In this document: positions 45,903 to 55,205 of the stretch, in pieces
Layout of the letters: every line of letters begins with the position of its first letter
How positions within the stretch are numbered: the stretch's first letter is position 1
DNA from: Phycicoccus sonneratiae
Lineage (GTDB): Bacteria > Actinomycetota > Actinomycetes > Actinomycetales > Dermatophilaceae
DNA: 64,000 nt
Reading direction: 5' to 3'
NCBI RefSeq assembly: GCF_016887965.1
Contig: NZ_JAFDVD010000021.1
Span: 62,001-126,000 of the forward strand
Program-made: the position numbers and the translations under genes
Notes under the pieces: model-generated
Told to the model about the DNA's origin: nothing
Database searches by the model: none
What the model saw: the letters and a program-made list of their open reading frames with translations, nothing else

Positions 45903-47093
45903 TCAGCCGGGAGGGACCAAAGGCAGTCTCCGCGCCATCATGCCAACGACGACCAAGCCCGCGGATGTCACCGCCAGAACGCCCCCTGCGCCGGCGCTGG
46001 CTGCCACAGTGCCCGCGATAGCCGGGAGGAAGACCTGACCAGCGCGGTTGCCCACCAGGCGAAGGGACATGGCCTTGCCGCGGGCACCAGCCGGTGCGGA
46101 GTCCGAAAGCCAGGACATCGTCAAGGGTTGGCCAACACCCAGCCCGAACCCAGTAACGGCGAGGCAGATCGCGAGGAGCGGCACGCTCAACGGCAACGCC
46201 GCAAGCGCCATCGCCGACGCCGCGAGCAGCGTGAAGGTGACAAGCAGTCTGCGGCGTCCGAGGCGGGCGACGAGAGCGCCCAGGCCGATGCGTGAGGCCA
46301 TGGAGGCGAGACCACGGATCGCGAGCAGGACCCCGATCGTGCCAGCGGCGATGCCTCGCTCAGCACCGAGGGCCGGCACGTAGACGAGCGTGATGTCCAC
46401 GGCGGCCAGTACGACGCAGCTCGTCAGGAGCGCTCGAGCGAGCCCGGGGAGGCGGATCAGCTGGCGGGTACCGACTTCGGCTTGGCCAGGTGGTGGTGAC
46501 AGTCGAACAGTCCGTTTCAGCCCCAGGGACACCAGCAGCAAAAGGAGGGCCGCGACGCAGGCGCTCGCGAAGATGGCACCCGTGTTGGGGATCGCGTGCC
46601 CAGAGCCAAAGAACAGCAGCAGGGCGGGACCGACGCTCTGTCCCAGCGAGGCGGCGAATGTGTACTTGCCGAATGCGGAGTCGGCGCGTCCACCGCGCGC
46701 TCGGTTGGCGACCCAGGTCTGCTCGGCGATCACGCTACCCAGATGTCCCAAGCCCAACAGGACGGTGCCTGCGACCAAGCCACCGATGGAAGTTCCGAGG
46801 GTGGCCAAGGTCAGCGCAGATGCCAACACGAGGACCGCGCCAGCGAAGGCCATGACGCGCTCCCCGACCCGATCGGTCACTGAGCCACTTGGCAGAGCCA
46901 GGATCAACGGCGCGAGCGCGAAGCACGCCGACAACAGGCCGAGCAGGCTGTTACCCAGTCCAAGTTCGATGGCCCGGTACGTAGTGGTCGGTCGAAGGAC
47001 GAAGGTCACGACTTGGATGAGCAGCGCATGACTTAGCAGCACGCCCCACGCCACCCACGGCTGTCCCGCCCAACGGGCTGCCTGGCCCTTCAC
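45903..47093 (-). CDS. MFS transporter linked to GntR regulator
   Basis: This is a 396-residue, 12-span major facilitator protein. The helix 2-3 loop reads GSVTDRVGERVMAFAGA and the second-half loop reads GALVARLGRRRLLVTF. GTG 47093 lies three bases after the gntR stop, so the two are one transcript. Its place beside a catabolic regulator suggests uptake or efflux of the same substrate as the divergent cluster, or of a by-product, but it is not needed for import because an ABC importer is present. Confidence 0.82.
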   Translation of the reverse strand: MKGQAARWAGQPWVAWGVLLSHALLIQVVTFVLRPTTTYRAIELGLGNSLLGLLSACFALAPLILALPSGSVTDRVGERVMAFAGAVLVLASALTLATLGTSIGGLVAGTVLLGLGHLGSVIAEQTWVANRARGGRADSAFGKYTFAASLGQSVGPALLLFFGSGHAIPNTGAIFASACVAALLLLLVSLGLKRTVRLSPPPGQAEVGTRQLIRLPGLARALLTSCVVLAAVDITLVYVPALGAERGIAAGTIGVLLAIRGLASMASRIGLGALVARLGRRRLLVTFTLLAASAMALAALPLSVPLLAICLAVTGFGLGVGQPLTMSWLSDSAPAGARGKAMSLRLVGNRAGQVFLPAIAGTVAASAGAGGVLAVTSAGLVVVGMMARRLPLVPPG

Positions 47094-47096
47094 TAG

Positions 47097-47780
47097 TTAG
47101 AGGTCGAGCGCGTCGCCGTGTCCAAGTCTCCACACCGCGGTGGCACCCAGGCTGGTGTCGATGTGCTCGCGCATCACCGCGCCGGCCGCTTCGCTATCAC
47201 CGGCGATCACGAACTCCACCAGCAGGGCGTGCTCGCGGGCCTTCTGGTCCCTTGCCGCCTGCCCACGGTCGGTCTGCAATGCGAGGCGGCGGTACCGATC
47301 GGCCTTGTTCCACAGGCTCTCGAGGCTGTCGATCAGCAGGTCGTTGTGCGACGCCATGTAGATGGCCGCGTGGAAGCGACGGTGAGCCCGCAGATGTTCG
47401 ATGGCAGGGTGGGAGGGCAACGGGTCGAGGCCCGCCGCGGCGGAGCGGATCGCCTGGATGTCGGCCTTGGTCCGACGCTCCGCGGCAAGGGACGCCGCCA
47501 GGGGGTCCAGCGAGCGACGAACCTCGAGCAGGTCGCGTGCCTCCTCTGCGCGCAACGAGGAAATCCGAGCGTCCCGGTGAGCGTCGAGCTCGACCAGACC
47601 CTCGCTCTTCAGCCGACGCAGCGCCTCACGCAGCGGAGTCGTGCTGATTCCGATGTCCCGCGCCAGGTCGCGCTGCTGGATGACCGATCCGGGCTCCAGC
47701 TCGCCGGACAGGATGCGGTCACGGACCTGCCGATAGGCGAAGTCGCTCTTCGTCTCGTACATCTCTGCGGGCTGCGACAT
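47097..47780 (-). CDS. GntR family regulator (FadR/FCD subfamily)
   Basis: This is a 227-residue repressor. The winged helix-turn-helix covers about residues 10-75 (RDRILSGELEPGSVIQQRDL through STTPLREALRRL). The FCD effector domain follows, with metal-binding His positions in HRRFHAAIY, AREHALLVEF and MREHID. FCD proteins commonly sense carboxylates. ATG 47780 has GGAGGAG upstream. A GGTTATAAC half-palindrome overlaps its own promoter, and a perfect GGTTATAACC lies before the divergent ABC/catabolic cluster, so it probably controls both. Confidence 0.88.
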   Translation of the reverse strand: MSQPAEMYETKSDFAYRQVRDRILSGELEPGSVIQQRDLARDIGISTTPLREALRRLKSEGLVELDAHRDARISSLRAEEARDLLEVRRSLDPLAASLAAERRTKADIQAIRSAAAGLDPLPSHPAIEHLRAHRRFHAAIYMASHNDLLIDSLESLWNKADRYRRLALQTDRGQAARDQKAREHALLVEFVIAGDSEAAGAVMREHIDTSLGATAVWRLGHGDALDL

Positions 47781-47801
47781 CCGATCTCCTCCAGATCTCA
47801 G

Positions 47802-47810
47802 GGTTATAAC
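47802..47810. promoter_or_regulatory. GntR operator copy at its own promoter
   Basis: GGTTATAAC overlaps a likely -10 (TATAAC on the minus strand), which has TTGGGC as a -35 16 bases away. Repressor here would block gntR itself. Confidence 0.5.
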
Positions 47811-47953
47811 GTAGCGCATGACCTGCCCAAACGGCCACGCCTGATCGGATGTCGGGCAACTCGATGTCGCAGCCCGGCTGACCGATCTGTCGCCTGCAGA
47901 GGCCCGACCGCGCTGAAGATCCCAAGAAATTGCTCCCAAGGCTTGACGTCATA

Positions 47954-47963
47954 GGTTATAACC
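47954..47963. promoter_or_regulatory. GntR operator in front of the catabolic cluster
   Basis: GGTTATAACC is a perfect 10-bp palindrome, 58 bases before the ABC lipoprotein ATG. A TTGACG hexamer (47943-47948) lies just upstream and is a -35 candidate. The core recurs at 47802. Confidence 0.55.
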
Positions 47964-48021
47964 GTCAGTCTAGTGCGAACGACCCGAGGCCACTGGGCCT
48001 GGTTCTTCAAGGAGGAAGAGC

Positions 48022-49197
48022 ATGAACGCTGTCTCATTGGACATCCGCAGTGGTGTCCGCAGGCGTCCCGCACGAGTGGCCCTGGCCCTCGGCGCTGCCG
48101 CGTCCCTGACCATCATGGCCGCCTGCGGCTCAGCCGATGGCCCCGAGCCGGGAGCCACCAACGTCGTCAAGACCGGCGAGGCCCCGGCCTACTACCCGGC
48201 TGACTACGCCGACGTCATCGCCGCCTCGAAGGCCGAGGGTGGCGAGCTCACCATCTACTCGAACACCGACCAGGAGAACTGGGACCCGATCTTCCGGGAC
48301 TTCAAGAAGAAGTACCCCTGGGTGACCAAGATCTCGGCAAACAACCTGGACAGCGACGAGGTCTTCCAGAAGGTGCTCAGCGAGCAGGCCACGAGCGGCT
48401 CGCCGGCCGACGTCCTGGTGTCCAACGCCGCGCAGGCGTGGGCCGACTTCGCCGAGCGCCCGGACACCCTCCTCGAGTACACCTCGCCCGAGGTGCAGAA
48501 GCTCCCCAAGGTCGCCACGCTGATGCCCAACGTGTACGCGATGTCGACTGACCCGATGTCGATCGTCTACAACGCGTCGCTGATGAAGGACAAGCCGACC
48601 GGCCTGAAGAGCTTGGCCGACATCGTGTCCAAGGACCCGAACACCTACAAGGGCAAGATCACCACCCGCGACGTCAACGGAGCGTTCGGCTTCACGGTCT
48701 CGCACGCCTTCACCGAGGCCCGGCCCGACTCCTGGACCTCGCTTGAGAAGATCCTGCCTCTGGGCAAGGCCGAGACCTCCTCCGGGACCCAGCTCGAGAA
48801 GATCACCGCGGGCGAGTACCTCGCCGGCTTCTTCGTCAGCGCCGCCCCGGCCTACCCGAAGGTTGAGCAGAGCGGCGGCCTGCTCGGCATCACCTTCCTC
48901 GACGACGGCACCGTGGTCCTGCCCCGCGGCATCGGCATCGCGGCCAAGGCTCCGCACACCGCAACCGCCAAGCTGTTCACCGACTTCGTCCTGTCCGAGG
49001 AGGGCCAGCGCGCCGTGGCCGAAGGTGGCCTCACCTCCTACCGCGAGGGCATCGAAGCCACTGACGGCCGCCACACGTACCAGGAGCTGGTCAAGAAGGT
49101 CGGCGAGGACAACGTCATCAACGTCGAGTACACGAAGGTCCCCGAGGACGAGGTCAAGGCCTTCACCACTCGCTGGGACGGCCTCCTCGGCCGCTGA
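48022..49197 (+). CDS. ABC transporter substrate-binding lipoprotein
   Basis: This is a 391-residue extracellular solute-binding protein of the iron/sulfate/polyamine (SBP_bac_6/8) type. The basic N-terminus and hydrophobic core end in the lipobox IMAACGS, with the acylated Cys near residue 35. The mature part starts with a GELTIYSNTDQENWDPIFRDF strand typical of FutA/AfuA-like proteins. The ligand could be a metal-chelate or a carboxylate. ATG 48022 has AAGGAGGAA upstream. It heads the 13.5-kb cluster. Confidence 0.88.
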   Translation: MNAVSLDIRSGVRRRPARVALALGAAASLTIMAACGSADGPEPGATNVVKTGEAPAYYPADYADVIAASKAEGGELTIYSNTDQENWDPIFRDFKKKYPWVTKISANNLDSDEVFQKVLSEQATSGSPADVLVSNAAQAWADFAERPDTLLEYTSPEVQKLPKVATLMPNVYAMSTDPMSIVYNASLMKDKPTGLKSLADIVSKDPNTYKGKITTRDVNGAFGFTVSHAFTEARPDSWTSLEKILPLGKAETSSGTQLEKITAGEYLAGFFVSAAPAYPKVEQSGGLLGITFLDDGTVVLPRGIGIAAKAPHTATAKLFTDFVLSEEGQRAVAEGGLTSYREGIEATDGRHTYQELVKKVGEDNVINVEYTKVPEDEVKAFTTRWDGLLGR

Positions 49198-49230
49198 GCT
49201 CCTCAGCGCTAACGAAGGACACAGACAGCC

Positions 49231-51006
49231 ATGACTACGACAACGACGTCGCCGCGACGAAGCGGCAGCCCGCCGGTACCGGGTGCATACCCGGCACCAC
49301 GGTACCGGCGGGTCCTCGGACAGGGCAGGGAGATGCTGCTCTTCTGGGCAGTCATCATCTTCCTGGCCGTCCTGGTCCTGGCACCGGTGGTGCCCACGCT
49401 GTACCAGTCGCTGCTGGACCGGCCGCTCTACGAGGCTGGTGGCACGCTCAGCCTGGACAACTACGTCAAGCTGTTCACCGAGGCCGGGTTCGGCCAGGTG
49501 GCTCTGAACACCGTGCTGTTCGCGGTCATGACCACCGTGCTCACCCTCGTCATCGCGGTGCCTATGGCGGTCGTGGTGGTGCGCACCAAGATCCCCGGCG
49601 GCCGCTTCTTCGCAGCCGCCATGCAGTGGCCGTTCTTCATCTCGTCGCTGATCCTGGGCTTCGGCTGGATCGCGATGTACGGACCGGCCGGCTTCGTGTC
49701 GGTCAAGGTTCAGCAGGTCCTGGGCTTCGTGCCCTGGAACCTGTACTCCATCCCAGGGATGGCACTGACCGAGGCCGTCGCTCTGGCGCCCATTGCCTAC
49801 ACGTTCTGTGCCGGCGCACTGCGCCAGAGCGACGCCTCACTCGAGTCGGCTGCGCAGGTCTGCGGCGCAGGCCCACTGCGCATCCTGTTTCAGGTGATCC
49901 TCCCGATGCTCAGGCCGCCCATCGTCTACAGCTCGATCCTGGTCATCTCAATGTCGATCGAGACGCTGAGCGTGCCCCTGCTCTACGGCCAGCCGGTGAA
50001 CATCCAGGTGTTCTCCACCTTCCTGTTCCGGAACGGGCTGCAGTCCATCAACCCCGACTACGGCGTCCTGGGAGCGGCCTCCACCATCATCCTGGCGGTG
50101 ACCGTCGGGCTGGTGTTCATCCAGGCCAAACTGCTCAAGGACGCACAGCGCTTCGTCTCCGTACGCGGAAAGGCCACCCGACCCCGCCGACTGGACCTGG
50201 GCTGGCTCAAGTGGGTCAGCGTGGCGGCCATCTCGATCTACGTCGTCATGGGCGCACTCGTGCCGATCGTCGGTCTCATCTTCCGCTCCTTCACGTTCAT
50301 CTTCACCCCCCTACAGTCCCCGCTCCAGTCGCTGACGATGGCTAACTACCAGCGCATCTTCAACTACGCCGCGTACATCCAGTCCATCAAGAACAGCCTC
50401 ATCGTGGCCGGCCTGGGAGCCGTGCTGGTCAGCCTCGTCGCCCTGCTGGCGGTCATGGTCGCCCGACGATCCACCTTCCGGTACCGACGCGTCGCCGAGT
50501 ACCTGGCCCTGGCGCCCCAGGCAATGCCCGGCATCATCGTGGGTATCGGCCTCTTCTGGGCCTTCGCCTACGCGCCCTTCGGGCTCGGCTCGTTCATCCA
50601 GGGAACCCTGTGGGCCCTGATCATCGGCTTCGGGCTACGGGCCCTCCCAAGCGGGTTCGGTTCTCTCGCACCATCGGTCATGCAGATCGGGCAGGAGCTC
50701 GACAACGCCGCACGGGTCTCGGGCGCGGACTGGATCAAGGCCTTCACCATGATCCTCGCCAAGCTCATCACCCCGGCCTTCCTCGGAGCCCTGGTCCTCA
50801 CCTTCGTGACCATGCTCAAGGAGTACTCGCCCGCCGTCTTCCTCGGGTCCGCCGACACCAACATCATCGGCACGACCATGCTCGAGCTCTGGGTCCAAGG
50901 CAACACCGGCTCAGTCGCCGCACTCGCAACCATCCAGATCGCCATCACCGCAGCCTTCGTCGGGCTCGCCGGACTCCTCCTGAAGGGACACAACAGAGAT
51001 GCCTGA
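49231..51006 (+). CDS. ABC transporter permease, two fused membrane halves
   Basis: This is a 591-residue inner-membrane permease with two BPD_transp_1 halves in one chain, about 12 spans, like FbpB. Both halves keep the EAA loop that contacts the ATPase: ESAAQVCGAGPLRILFQVILP near residue 205 and DNAARVSGADWIKAFTMILAK near residue 492. ATG 49231 has GAAGGA upstream. The stop overlaps the ATPase start by eight bases. Confidence 0.9.
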   Translation: MTTTTTSPRRSGSPPVPGAYPAPRYRRVLGQGREMLLFWAVIIFLAVLVLAPVVPTLYQSLLDRPLYEAGGTLSLDNYVKLFTEAGFGQVALNTVLFAVMTTVLTLVIAVPMAVVVVRTKIPGGRFFAAAMQWPFFISSLILGFGWIAMYGPAGFVSVKVQQVLGFVPWNLYSIPGMALTEAVALAPIAYTFCAGALRQSDASLESAAQVCGAGPLRILFQVILPMLRPPIVYSSILVISMSIETLSVPLLYGQPVNIQVFSTFLFRNGLQSINPDYGVLGAASTIILAVTVGLVFIQAKLLKDAQRFVSVRGKATRPRRLDLGWLKWVSVAAISIYVVMGALVPIVGLIFRSFTFIFTPLQSPLQSLTMANYQRIFNYAAYIQSIKNSLIVAGLGAVLVSLVALLAVMVARRSTFRYRRVAEYLALAPQAMPGIIVGIGLFWAFAYAPFGLGSFIQGTLWALIIGFGLRALPSGFGSLAPSVMQIGQELDNAARVSGADWIKAFTMILAKLITPAFLGALVLTFVTMLKEYSPAVFLGSADTNIIGTTMLELWVQGNTGSVAALATIQIAITAAFVGLAGLLLKGHNRDA

Positions 51007-52129
51007 CGTCAAGGTCTCAAACCTCAACAAAATCTTCGGCGACAACGTCGTCCTCGACAACGTCGACTTCACCATCAAGGACGGTGAGTTCTTCACCCTC
51101 CTCGGCCCGAGTGGATGTGGCAAGTCCACGACGCTGAACTGCATCGCCGGCCTGGAACAGCCCAGCAGCGGCGCGATCTCCGTCGGGGACACCACCTTCG
51201 TCGACACCGACAAGAAGCTCTTCGTCCCGCCAGAGGGACGAAACCTCGGCATGGTCTTCCAGTCCTACGCCCTGTGGCCACACAAGACCATCGCCGACAA
51301 CCTGGCGATGCCGCTACAGATCCGCAAGGTGGACAAGACCGAACAGCGACGCCTGATCGACGAAGCCCTCGACAAGGTCGGCCTGCTCCACCTGCGCGAG
51401 CGCTACCCGCACCAGATGTCCGGCGGCCAGCAGCAGCGCGTCGCCCTCGCGCGGGCCCTGGTCTACTCCCCCAGCGTCCTCCTACTCGACGAGCCACTGT
51501 CCAACCTGGACGCCAAGCTGCGCGAGCAGGCCCGGGCCTGGCTCAAGCGACTCCAGGAAGACCTCGGGATCACCACCGTCTACGTCACCCACGACCAGGA
51601 CGAGGCGCTGGCCCTAAGTGACCGCATCGCCGTGATGTCCAACGGCTACATGATCCAGGTCGGCACACCGACCGAGATCTACGAGACGCCGGCCACCGCG
51701 GAGGTCGCAGCCTTCGTCGGACGGTGCAACTTCCTCGAGGCGACCGTCACTGACGTCACCTCGACGGGGGCGGCCCTCAAGCTCGAGGCCAACGGCCAGC
51801 AGATGACGGTCGACACCCCTGAGAAGGTCACCGTCGGCGACCACGTCACCGTTGCCGTGCGTCCCGAGAAGCTGGCCGTCCTGCCCGCCGACGACACGGC
51901 CATGCCGGGAACCAACGTCATCAGCGCGGAGGTCCTCACCACCTCCTACCTCGGCTCACGCTTCGAGTACGACCTCAAGGTCGGCGACCACGTCGTGCAG
52001 GTCGTCAACGACCGCGGCGGCCTCGCCGGAGCCGTCAACCTCACCGTCGACCCGGACGCCTGCCTGATCTTCCCCCAGGCCGATGTCCTCTCCGAGGACG
52101 CCCAAGCCCTACTGACCGTCGCCCCCTGA
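50999..52129 (+). CDS. ABC transporter ATP-binding protein (FbpC/PotA-type)
   Basis: This is a 376-residue ATPase. Walker A is GPSGCGKST (residues about 38-46), the signature is MSGGQQQRVALARAL, Walker B is VLLLDEPLSNLDAKLR and the H-loop is VTHDQDEAL. A C-terminal TOBE domain (about 240-376) is the usual regulatory part in iron, polyamine and sugar importers. It overlaps the permease gene by eight bases and completes the importer with the lipoprotein and the permease. Confidence 0.93.
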   Translation: MPDVKVSNLNKIFGDNVVLDNVDFTIKDGEFFTLLGPSGCGKSTTLNCIAGLEQPSSGAISVGDTTFVDTDKKLFVPPEGRNLGMVFQSYALWPHKTIADNLAMPLQIRKVDKTEQRRLIDEALDKVGLLHLRERYPHQMSGGQQQRVALARALVYSPSVLLLDEPLSNLDAKLREQARAWLKRLQEDLGITTVYVTHDQDEALALSDRIAVMSNGYMIQVGTPTEIYETPATAEVAAFVGRCNFLEATVTDVTSTGAALKLEANGQQMTVDTPEKVTVGDHVTVAVRPEKLAVLPADDTAMPGTNVISAEVLTTSYLGSRFEYDLKVGDHVVQVVNDRGGLAGAVNLTVDPDACLIFPQADVLSEDAQALLTVAP

Positions 52130-52156
52130 CCCCACCGCCAGAACAGAGGAACCACC

Positions 52157-53248
52157 GTGACCACCACCACCACCCCCCGCCAGTACACGCTGGGCGTCCT
52201 GAACGGCGACGGGATCGGCCCCGAGATCGTTCCCGCCTCCGTGCTGATCGCCGACGCCGCCCTCGAGGTCGCCGGGGCGCAGCCGATCAACTGGAAGGAG
52301 CTCCCCCTCGGCTTCGAAGCCATCGAGGAGCTCGGAGAGTCCACGCCCAAGTCGACCCTGGCCGCCCTGGCCGACACCGACGGGTGGCTGCTCGGGCCCC
52401 ACGACAGCGCCGCCTACCCCGAGCCCTTTCGTTCGGAACTCAACCCCAGCGGCACCATCCGCAAGCACTTCGACCTGTTCGCCAACGTGCGACCCGCCAA
52501 GGCATTCGAGGGCAGCACCGCCGTGGTCCCCGGCACCGACCTGGTCATCATGCGCGAGAACACCGAAGGCTTCTACGCCGACCGCTCCACCTACCGCGGC
52601 ACCGGTGAGTTCATGCCCACTCCGGATGTCGCCATTGCGCTAGGCATCATCACCCGGCAGGCCTGCGAGCGCATCGCTAAGGAAGCGTTCGAGCTTGCCA
52701 TGCGACGACGCAAGAAGGTGACCATCGTCCACAAGGCCAATGTCCTGAAGATGACCACCGGCCTCTTCCGCGACGTCTGCCGCGAGGTCGCGAAGGACTA
52801 CCCCGACGTTTCCCTCGACGACTTCCACATCGACGCCATGACCGTCCACCTGGTCCGCCGCGCCAACGAGTTCGACGTCGTGGTGACCGAGAACATGTTC
52901 GGCGACATCCTGTCCGACCTGGCCGGCGAGCTCGCCGGATCCCTCGGCCTGGCCCCGTCGCTCAACGCGTCCAAAGACCGTGCCATGGCGCAGGCCGCAC
53001 ACGGGTCAGCACCGGACATCGCCGGCCAGAACAAGGCCAACCCGATCGCGATGATCCTGTCCACCGCCATGCTGCTGGACTGGCTGGGCACCCGGAACGA
53101 CGACGACTCGCTGGTTCGCGCCGCACGTCTGATCGAGCGCGGTGTGACCGACACCGTGGCGGCCGGAACCGCCACGACCGACATGGGCGGCACCGTGGGA
53201 TGTCGTGAGTTCGCAGAGGCGGTCGCCGTCTGCATCAAGCAGCTGTGA
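52157..53248 (+). CDS. isocitrate/isopropylmalate-type beta-decarboxylating dehydrogenase
   Basis: This 363-residue NAD(P)-dependent enzyme oxidises a 2-hydroxyacid with a beta-carboxylate and removes CO2. It shows LGVLNGDGIGPEIVPAS, MRENTEGFYADRSTY (substrate Arg), VHKANVLKMTTGLF (catalytic Lys), the NMFGDILSDLAGE metal Asps and AAHGSAPDIAGQNKANP (nucleotide loop). HDSAAYP replaces the usual gate segment, so the substrate need not be isocitrate or isopropylmalate. Tartrate, malate or a hydroxytricarboxylate are possible. GTG 52157 has GAGGA upstream. Confidence 0.88.
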   Translation: MTTTTTPRQYTLGVLNGDGIGPEIVPASVLIADAALEVAGAQPINWKELPLGFEAIEELGESTPKSTLAALADTDGWLLGPHDSAAYPEPFRSELNPSGTIRKHFDLFANVRPAKAFEGSTAVVPGTDLVIMRENTEGFYADRSTYRGTGEFMPTPDVAIALGIITRQACERIAKEAFELAMRRRKKVTIVHKANVLKMTTGLFRDVCREVAKDYPDVSLDDFHIDAMTVHLVRRANEFDVVVTENMFGDILSDLAGELAGSLGLAPSLNASKDRAMAQAAHGSAPDIAGQNKANPIAMILSTAMLLDWLGTRNDDDSLVRAARLIERGVTDTVAAGTATTDMGGTVGCREFAEAVAVCIKQL

Positions 53249-53952
53249 ACCCGTCGCAGACCGCTAGGCCGCCTACCGTCGCCGTCATCAACGCAACCGC
53301 GGCATCGGTGGCCCCGGCCAGGGCTGCCCTCGCGGAAGGTTTCCCCGAGGCCACTGTGTGGAGCCTGATGGATGACCGGCTGATCATTGACGCCGAAGCC
53401 GCCGGCGGCCTCACGCCTGGGCTGTCTGCGCGCATGGCAAGCCTGATCGACTACGCCGTCAACGGGGGTGCCGACGCCGTCCTGCTCTCCTGCACCATGT
53501 ACGGCCCGGTCGTCCAACAGGAGCGCCTGGCGAGCACGCTGCCAATGCTCAGTGCCGACGAGGAGCTCTTTGACGAGGTGTCACGACGTGGCTACGGCTC
53601 CGTGCTGCTCCTGGGCCCGCTACCTCCGGCGGTCCAGGACTCGGTCACACGGTTGCGCACCGTGCTCGATGATTCGCCGGCATCAGCCGCCACCACAGTC
53701 GTCGGAGAGGTCGCCCCCGGCGCGCATGCCCTGGTGGTGTCGGGTGACCTGCCCGGGCTCGAACGGCTCCTCATCGAGACCGCCACACCACATCTCGAGG
53801 AGGTCGACGCCGTCGTTCTGGGCAACTTCTCACTGGCTCCCGCGCGTTCGGGAGTGGAGCGCGCACTCGGCAAACCGGTTCTGAGCGCGCCCCTGCTCGC
53901 GGCCACAGCGCTACGCGCGCGCGTGGTGGGAGCAGGAACGGAGCGCGAGTGA
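53245..53952 (+). CDS. Asp/Glu/hydantoin racemase-like protein, second Cys missing
   Basis: This is a 235-residue protein of the aspartate/glutamate racemase superfamily with two similar Rossmann-like lobes. It keeps the first catalytic Cys (C83 in ADAVLLSCTMYGP). The usual second Cys of the LGCT motif is Asn194 (VVLGNFSLAPA). A two-base racemase is therefore unlikely. One-Cys members of the superfamily act as isomerases or decarboxylases (maleate isomerase, arylmalonate decarboxylase). GTG 53245 overlaps the preceding stop (GTGA). Confidence 0.78.
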   Translation: MNPSQTARPPTVAVINATAASVAPARAALAEGFPEATVWSLMDDRLIIDAEAAGGLTPGLSARMASLIDYAVNGGADAVLLSCTMYGPVVQQERLASTLPMLSADEELFDEVSRRGYGSVLLLGPLPPAVQDSVTRLRTVLDDSPASAATTVVGEVAPGAHALVVSGDLPGLERLLIETATPHLEEVDAVVLGNFSLAPARSGVERALGKPVLSAPLLAATALRARVVGAGTERE

Positions 53953-55205
53953 TGACCCAAACACCCTGGCTCGGCTGCATCGCCGACGACTACACGGGCG
54001 GCACGGACGTGGCGGCCGCCCTGCGCGGCAGCGGACTCAGCACGGCACTGGTCTTCGGTGTCCCGGAACCGGATCTGCCAGTGCCGGACAATGAGGTCGT
54101 CGTCGTCGCCCTCAAGACCCGCACAACCCCGCCCGGCGAAGCCGTGCAGCAGACGCTGGACACCCTTCGCTGGTTGAAGAAGGGCGGCGCGCAGCAGTAC
54201 TACGTGAAGTACTGCTCCACCTTCGACTCCACACCGGCGGGGAACATCGGGCCCGTCGTAGACGCAGTCCTGGACGAGCTCGGCGAGGAGGCAACCGTGC
54301 TGTGCCCCGCCTCCCCGGAACACGGCCGGACAGTCTTCCAAGGACATCTCTTCGTCAACGACCAACTGCTGTCCGAGTCGTCCATGGCCACCCACCCGTT
54401 GACCCCGATGACCGACTCCGATCTTCGACGAGTGCTCGCACCCCAGTCGACCCACCCAGTTGGCCACCTCAGCCGCGAGTGCCTGGTCGGCGGGTCTCAG
54501 GTGGCCCAGCCACGGCTGGACGAGCTACGTGGCCAGGGGATCCGCCACATCATCGCTGACGCCGTCGATGACACGGATCTGCTCACCCTGGCCGCAGCGA
54601 CGTCGTCGTGGCGCGTGACCACGGGCGGTGCGGGATTGGCGCGCGCCCACGGCGAGGTCCGAGCCGGCCAAAACCCACCCGCGGTCCCCGCCACGCTTCC
54701 CAAGGGTGCCGCCGTGATCATCGCCGGGAGCTGCTCCAGCGCCACCCAGGGCCAGGTTGCCAACGCACGCGCCCTGTTCCCTTCCTACCGGCTCTCCCCT
54801 TCCAACGGTGACACCCCCGAGTCTCTGTGGGAGGAGGCGCAGGCATGGCTCGACTCCGCGCCCACCGATGTGCCCGTGATGGTGTACGCCACGGCCAGCG
54901 CCGAGGAGCGCGCCCTAACCCAACACGTCTTCGGCGACAAGACGGGAACCGTCCTCGAGGAGGTGCTGGCCAAGGCGGCACGACACGCCGTCAACCGCGG
55001 CGCACGCCGAGTCGTCGTGGCCGGGGGTGAGACCTCCGGCGCTGTGGTCCAGGCGCTCGGCGTCCGCTCAGTTCTGGTCGGGCAGGAAGCCGAGCGCGGG
55101 GTGCCGTGGTGTCTGACCACCGGTGAAGAACCCATTGCGCTCCTACTGAAGTCCGGAAACTTCGGCCTTCCGGACCTCCTGACCCGGGCGGTGACGCAGC
55201 CGTGA
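53952..55205 (+). CDS. otnK: four-carbon acid sugar kinase family protein (OtnK-like, DUF1537)
   Basis: This is a 417-residue kinase family. Known members phosphorylate 3-oxo-tetronates or other acid sugars. Residues about 10-18 give the CIADDYTGGTDVAAAL substrate motif. The C-terminal half has AGGETSGAVVQAL and the KSGNFG nucleotide-site signature. It is followed immediately by an OtnC-type gene, as in the erythronate/threonate pathway. ATG 53952 overlaps the preceding stop by one base (TGATG); a GTG three bases earlier is possible. The exact substrate is not shown by the sequence. Confidence 0.85.
   Translation: MTQTPWLGCIADDYTGGTDVAAALRGSGLSTALVFGVPEPDLPVPDNEVVVVALKTRTTPPGEAVQQTLDTLRWLKKGGAQQYYVKYCSTFDSTPAGNIGPVVDAVLDELGEEATVLCPASPEHGRTVFQGHLFVNDQLLSESSMATHPLTPMTDSDLRRVLAPQSTHPVGHLSRECLVGGSQVAQPRLDELRGQGIRHIIADAVDDTDLLTLAAATSSWRVTTGGAGLARAHGEVRAGQNPPAVPATLPKGAAVIIAGSCSSATQGQVANARALFPSYRLSPSNGDTPESLWEEAQAWLDSAPTDVPVMVYATASAEERALTQHVFGDKTGTVLEEVLAKAARHAVNRGARRVVVAGGETSGAVVQALGVRSVLVGQEAERGVPWCLTTGEEPIALLLKSGNFGLPDLLTRAVTQP

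Noticed and set aside
52157-53248. The dehydrogenase as leuB or icd of the core metabolism
   Set aside because: It sits in a catabolic operon without leuCD or TCA partners, and its substrate-gate segment differs from both, so a core assignment is not supported.
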